Positions 20,101-24,195 of a stretch of DNA of 24,195 nt are shown in pieces. The stretch is from assembly GCA_034698045.1 (NCBI GenBank), contig JAQGAU010000761.1, positions 1 to 24,195 on the forward strand, in the 5' to 3' direction. Position 1 is the first letter of the stretch. Each line of letters starts with the position of its first letter. Below the pieces are notes generated by a model. It did not search any database. It was not told the DNA's origin and was given only the letters and a program-made list of their open reading frames with translations. The translations under genes and the position numbers were made by a program. This DNA comes from Paramacrobiotus richtersi. Lineage: Eukaryota; Tardigrada; Eutardigrada; Parachela; Macrobiotidae.

Positions 20101-21603
20101 TGTGCCACAGTTCGGCAGTTAGGGAAGCAGGAGTAAGCACAGAGGCACTCCACATAGTTCACTGCGCCAGAACGGTAATACATGTCACGTCAGTGCAGAA
20201 ACAGCCAAACGCAGTGAATCCGAGGGCGGTTGCGCTGGTGACTTTTCAACTTTGGGATTCTCTCCCAGTCCTCCTCGAGCTCGTCTGCACCTGAATGTAT
20301 TTTTTAAAATAGTTTCATACTAAGATGTATTTACGTACAAAAGATGAAAACGATTCGAGTTTAAAATGTCGTGCATGTCCCTTGTCAGCTGTAAACGGAG
20401 CAAAGGCCGCCACCCAAGGCATTCGGCACTGAATGACTTTGTTCGTCGCGCTTTTGTCTCGGCAAATGTTCCAGCAATTCGGGAATCTCCTGGTCTGGAT
20501 AGAGGCGATGGTACGCGTCCGGATGGGCTGACCCTGATGCCCTGGAAATCCGGCATGCCACTCGTCTGGGATGTTACGATTGCGGATACTTTTGCGGTTT
20601 CGTATACTGCTCGGACGTCGACAGTCTGCGGCGCTGCCGCCGAACAGCGAGAAAAGGAAACGCGATACGCAGCCCTCTCGGACCGCTACATAGTCCAACC
20701 AGTTGCTTTTGAGACGATGGGTAGTTGGGGTACACAAGCTAAGTCGTTCTTGAAGGAACTTGGACGCAAAATTCGAGAGAACAATGGTAATCCCCGGACA
20801 ATGGAATTCCTCCGTCAAAGGATAGGTGTTGAGATCCAGCGAGGGAACGGAATCTGCGTAATGGGGACGGTCGACACAAGCCAGGAACTGGAAGACGTTT
20901 TTTTGTGTTTTAACGTATAACCGCTGTTTTGATTTTGCGCTGTTTTTTCTGTAGGGTCTCCCATTGAAACTCGTGTTTGCTCCTCTGATCATTGTCGCTC
21001 GCGTGAAAGGTCGATTACCTTAATAAAATTAAAAATTAAAAGTAAGTAGCTGGTTTACTGTATGCAGAGAACTCGTAGTGAGGAGCTTTTAGGAGACTAC
21101 AGTAAAGCTGAACTAGTGTACAAGGACAGCTTGTTCTTCTTCCGAAAATTACTTAGAGTAGGCTACACATTATTATGTACAACAGACCACTGTAATCGCG
21201 AGTACATGATGTCCGCCTTTCAGTCAGGCTGATCACAAATGCACCGGGATTCTTCGTCGACCAACTGGTGGATGCCACTAAGGGACTGGGAACCAACGAA
21301 AAAAAGTTGGACTACCTCCTTGTATCCCGCGCAGAGATTGATTTAGACAACATTGCGGATGAGTATCAGCGTCGGCGCAAACAGCCACTGGAAAAACTGA
21401 TCGAGGTAAGATGTGCGTACTATAACGAACAATGTGCATATATTTGGAAACTACTCACAAGTGTTAGTACTTACTGTCAATCAATCCTTGAATTCTCCTT
21501 CAACCGCTCTTTTCGCGACGGACAGTCGGAAACAAGCGGAGTTTACCAACAGGCCTTGCTGACGTTAGTCCGTGGAAACACAGCCAATGCGGACCGCAGC
21601 TAG
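17141..21603 (+). CDS. Annexin with degenerate calcium loops, split by a LINE in one intron
   Basis: Annexins bind acidic phospholipid through a four-repeat core. Exons: 17141-17172 (tentative), 17507-17593 (or to 17638), 17692-17805, 18116-18200, 18275-18354, 18409-18694, 21224-21405 and 21526-21603, about 313 residues as modelled. Repeat 1: DTVNILCNRT and SYKHQYHK. Repeats 1-2: LKLETSGDLQDLIVTLTQSP. Repeats 2-3: EEYGSSLIEDVDKATKGYYE. Repeat 3: RSFPHLRQVFQAYEQLS. Repeat 4: VDATKGLGTNEKKLDYLLVS then SRAEIDLDNI, ending TSGVYQQALLTLV. Only repeat 4 keeps the GxGT calcium loop. Repeats 1 and 2 lack it exactly at exon borders, so tiny missed exons are possible. The long intron 18695-21223 joins phase 1 to phase 1 across inserted DNA. 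The start codon is not identified. The donor at 17593 is GTTCGG, a weak match, but gives family-typical spacing; GTAACA at 17638 is the alternative. Confidence 0.85.
18805..18815 (+). repeat. Left target site duplication of the LINE (AGTAGCTGGTT)
   Basis: The 11-base word AGTAGCTGGTT lies immediately before the first retained LINE sequence and recurs at 21045-21055, directly after the A-rich 3' tail. Confidence 0.8.
18816..21044 (+). mobile_element. 5'-truncated non-LTR retrotransposon (LINE), 3' part of the polymerase ORF
   Basis: The frame starts without an ATG just downstream of where the reverse-transcriptase active site would be (ALEL-type stretch AVGLELNMIKCEV after GGEL), so the catalytic aspartates are absent. 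It continues to 19766 and resumes in the same frame at 20387, ending at 20920. The C-terminus contains a CxC...H....C knuckle (RCRCK, then GHHGL, then SCK), a GRHPRHSALND stretch, and RPDG...LVWDV plus EQREKETRY. These resemble the restriction-like endonuclease domain of R2/CRE-type LINEs (inference from motif pattern). The 3' end has AATAAA (21022-21027) and an A-rich tail. It is bounded by an 11-bp target duplication. Truncated, hence not autonomous. It lies in sense orientation in an annexin intron. Confidence 0.88.
19768..20384. mobile_element. Foldback element inserted in the LINE
   Basis: 617 bp with terminal inverted repeats of at least 134 bp (19768-19901 and 20251-20384), roughly 90 percent identical by eye, starting CAAGGGAC and ending GTCCCTTG. 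The interior is also largely self-complementary (for example gtggcacaggatcc paired with ggatcctgtgccac, and a centre near 20060). The 3-bp word TCA flanks both ends (19765-19767 and 20385-20387). Removing the element plus one TCA makes the LINE frame continuous across its zinc knuckle, which confirms the borders. No transposase is present. The 3-bp duplication would fit a Harbinger-like or CACTA-like mobiliser, but the end sequence does not settle it. Confidence 0.9.
21045..21055 (+). repeat. Right target site duplication of the LINE (AGTAGCTGGTT)
   Basis: Second copy of the 11-base word at 18805-18815, directly after the A-rich tail. An identical pair at both edges is the expected trace of target-primed insertion. 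Confidence 0.8.
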
Positions 21604-22957
21604 CGTCATGATCAGGGAGAAAGAATGACATTTGATTGAGGTATTTTTCTCCTGTACAGTTTCACTCGTATATACACTATTCCACACTACAGAGTCTGTA
21701 CATAACGCAGTAAATTGTTACATTGTCGTACATCGTATTAGAATTCTGTATGTAATCTAACAGCCGCATTAATCTTCTGCTCCAACGTTTGCTTGAATAA
21801 ATAATGTGACTGTATGCTCAATTTATTCTGAACAACTGAAAAAACTAACAATCAACATTTTTTGTATGGCCTGAAACTAATTTTGTCAATTAGTTACAGG
21901 TTTGTCGCCTTGCACTTTTTAAAACTCGATGATACTTCATTTATTGAAAATTATAAATGATGTCTAAATCCGTAATTAGAATTTATTCTCCATTATTTGT
22001 TCCGGTTTTAGTGATAATTTATTTACTTTAAGTTGGTAATACAAGAAATGATTATAAGCAAGTACGAATGAAAGTTCGCATGGTACGTTAATTCTTGAAA
22101 TATGTTTTGAATTTTGGCTGGTCCGGAAATATTGGTGGACTACAAAAAAAGCCTGCTTTCGCTGAAGGTCAGCGCTATGGATTTGCATGTCATCTGTTAA
22201 ATTGACGTTTTCATGCTGAACAGAACGTTTTCGCTTTTAGTGGGGTTTTTTTGGTTTTCTGTCCGTTAGACTACTGCAGTGTAATAGCTACTGGGTTAGC
22301 ATTCTGCAGTAAGACCGAATTGCTTAGCTGTTAGGTCGTGCTGTTCTGCGTATAACGGAAATAAGCCCTGAGGCCTGAAATTGTGAGCATTATTATATAG
22401 CTTCCAAAATCATAGTGCGGATGTGGCTGCTTTGTGTCAGTCATCTCAATGATAATTTCATCCTAGCTGACCAATGCCAGATTTTGAAGCCGCTCACTGA
22501 ATTTACAGTTAAACAGCTTTTAACCTGCCAAATTTTGATTCAATGTGTGCCCAATGAAAAATTGGCGGACAACCGCACCGGGAGGCTGCTAATTAGCAGA
22601 ACTTCGACAATCACTGATAACGCATTCCGTATGACCGCGGTTCAGTACTATGTTCAATCTGTGTATGAGTTCCTGTGTTTTCGTTCGTTTTAATTTTTGT
22701 TGACCTTTTCTTCTCGTCATCCCACACATCCGTTCGTTCTCCTGCAACAGTAGCTGTACATGCCCAAGTTATTTACTGCATATGTACGGGCTCGATAACT
22801 AAAACCACGGTAGGTCACCTGTTACGAAATTTTGTTAAACATTGCAGCTTAAGGACTGTTAAATCTCGCAATAGAGCCCAGAAATAATCGTTTCCGAAAC
22901 TAAACATTATTATCGGTTCAATCATTTGCATTTAAAGGCCTGTGCTCAGGTTCGACA
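21604..22957. other. AT-rich intergenic region between annexin and F-box gene
   Basis: Holds the annexin 3' untranslated region and, near its right end, presumably the 3' region of the minus-strand F-box gene. Open frames at 22415-22693 and 22675-22887 on the plus strand show no recognisable domain and start at non-ATG codons or without context. I see nothing else supportable. Confidence 0.45.
21796..21801 (+). terminator. Poly(A) signal AATAAA, probably annexin
   Basis: Canonical AATAAA about 193 bases after the annexin stop codon, followed by a T/G-containing stretch. It is the first canonical signal I noticed downstream of the stop. Confidence 0.5.
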
Positions 22958-24195
22958 TCAGGAAGATCCATCGAGGCGGGAATCAGCTTCCTCACTGGAT
23001 ACTTTGAACGGGCGGTCAATGCCCCGAGCAGTTTTCTTCGGCATTTCTGCAGCAAGCTTCCACTGCGTCAGTCTAGTCAGACGCCGAACATCCCGCTCAG
23101 CTGCTTCGATGTGGGCGCATTCATCGCCATGATAAAATGGGGACTGCGCAATAATGCGCGGATCCGGAATTTGAAACTGCTCCAGAAACTGCAACGTGTA
23201 CCCATACATAATGAGCATTGACATGTCACTATTACAGACTTGAACAAACAATCGCTTAATACTCGCATTTGACAACATCTTGGTTACAGCACGGTAAAAC
23301 CGATTTCGATCGATAAAACTCTAAATAACATTGCCGCAGAGCACATATTACAAACGAGCATACCCACGAAGGGGCATCAAATTAAAATCCATTGGCAATT
23401 TTAGGATCAATATGTAGTCAAAATCGAAGCTGCGACATTATCCCAAAGAGTAGCTACGTAACCGTAGGTTCGCAACTACATAATTCTGAGTCGTACTTAC
23501 AAACCCTACTGCTCCGGTGCCGGTCCCTTGGGTGAGCCATAGAGAAAGCTCCTCCAAGTTCGTTTCAGGAGCACTGCTATCCAACAGTTCCCACAAGTCT
23601 TCCTTCAGAGTTGGTGAGGCGACTCTGACTGATCCACTGCGAATATGAATAACAGTGTCATCAGTTGACCCATCCTCAAAGGTGCAGTCTTTCCACACGA
23701 GCAAATCGCAGACGGAAGCACACTGAGTGCAAAACGCTACCATATCCTCCACTCCATCGCGAACGTAAACCAAATTGCCCGGGCACCAGCGATACCCAGA
23801 TATCACAAAGTTTAGTTTTCCAATGCACGGCAGACTGAAGTAGCGGGCAACATCCGCAATGACGCCCAACAGTTTGTCAGTGAGTTGATCTTCCCTGCTA
23901 GGCTCGCGATTGTCGCTACTGCCCACAATAAACACCCACTTGGTACTTCTGGTGACGAGCTTCGTCAGGGCCAGTACGACGGCGTGCAGAGTGTCCCAAA
24001 CAGACCACTTGAACGGGCAATCGTAGCGATACTTTGAGGAAACCCAAACATCCTTGAACAGGGTATCCATGCTCAAAACGCTGTTCCACAGGGTGGACAC
24101 GCCACGCAGTCGCACGCAATCCGCCGATTCAAGATGCTGGAAGGTCTCCGCCAAAAGGTCGATTGGCAAGGACAATAGGCGGGCTTGATCATCTG
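22958..24195 (-). CDS. F-box protein, 5' partial
   Basis: F-box proteins are substrate adaptors of SCF ubiquitin ligases. The F-box itself binds Skp1. The frame is open to the window edge (reading ...DDQARLLSLPIDLLAE), so the start lies outside or close to it. Exon 24195-23501 joins 23320-22958 at phase 0 (donor GTAAGT, acceptor ttatttag), giving at least 351 residues. The F-box is at the visible N-terminus: LSLPIDLLAETFQHLE, then DCVRLRGVSTLWNSVL, with the typical LP..LL...F..L and V...W..V pattern. The remainder has leucine-spaced segments (NLEELSLWL, IKRLFVQVCNSD) that might be degenerate leucine-rich repeats, but no substrate domain is clear. The final 60 residues are charged and probably disordered. 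Confidence 0.8.

Noticed and set aside
20315-20992. 225-codon minus-strand open frame
   Set aside because: It is the antisense of the LINE C-terminal region and runs into the foldback inverted repeat.

Overview
This is eukaryotic, animal nuclear DNA. Genes are broken into short exons by GT-AG introns (many only 60-110 bp), splice phases join cleanly, and the protein families are metazoan: a tetraspanin, an intracellular-type serpin, two XK-related (XKR) membrane proteins, an annexin and an F-box protein. The compact layout and a LINE of the restriction-like-endonuclease type suggest a small-genome invertebrate (arthropod, tardigrade or similar). I cannot name the species. All exon models were built by hand from splice signals, phase continuity and protein similarity recalled from general knowledge; no search was run.

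Layout. 1-1769: no gene seen, only a short 21-bp tandem repeat. 4590-1770 (-): a seven-exon gene of unknown family with every intron in phase 0. 6303-4738 (-): a tetraspanin with a diagnostic CCG loop. 6810-7373: a palindromic foldback element. 7925-9823 (+): a three-exon serpin whose reactive-loop hinge is duplicated in frame. 14495-10468 and 16946-14660 (-): two tandem XKR genes sharing intron phases 1, 2, 1. About 17141-21603 (+): an annexin running away from the XKR pair. Its fifth intron in the visible model holds a 5'-truncated LINE (18816-21044, 11-bp target duplication), and that LINE is itself split by a second foldback element (19768-20384, 3-bp target duplication). 21604-22957: no gene seen. 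24195-22958 (-): an F-box gene whose 5' end lies outside the window.

How the genes might relate. XKR proteins include the phosphatidylserine scramblases and annexins bind anionic phospholipid, so the head-to-head XKR/annexin arrangement could be functional, but this is inference from family knowledge and may be chance. Two pairs of minus-strand genes (tetraspanin/unknown gene, XKR/XKR) lie head to tail with only about 150-165 bp between coding ends, which leaves little room for separate promoters. The most unusual single observation is the serpin: a 60-bp exact-length tandem duplication adds a second complete hinge (20 residues) just ahead of the reactive site, with four of five differences between copies changing an amino acid.
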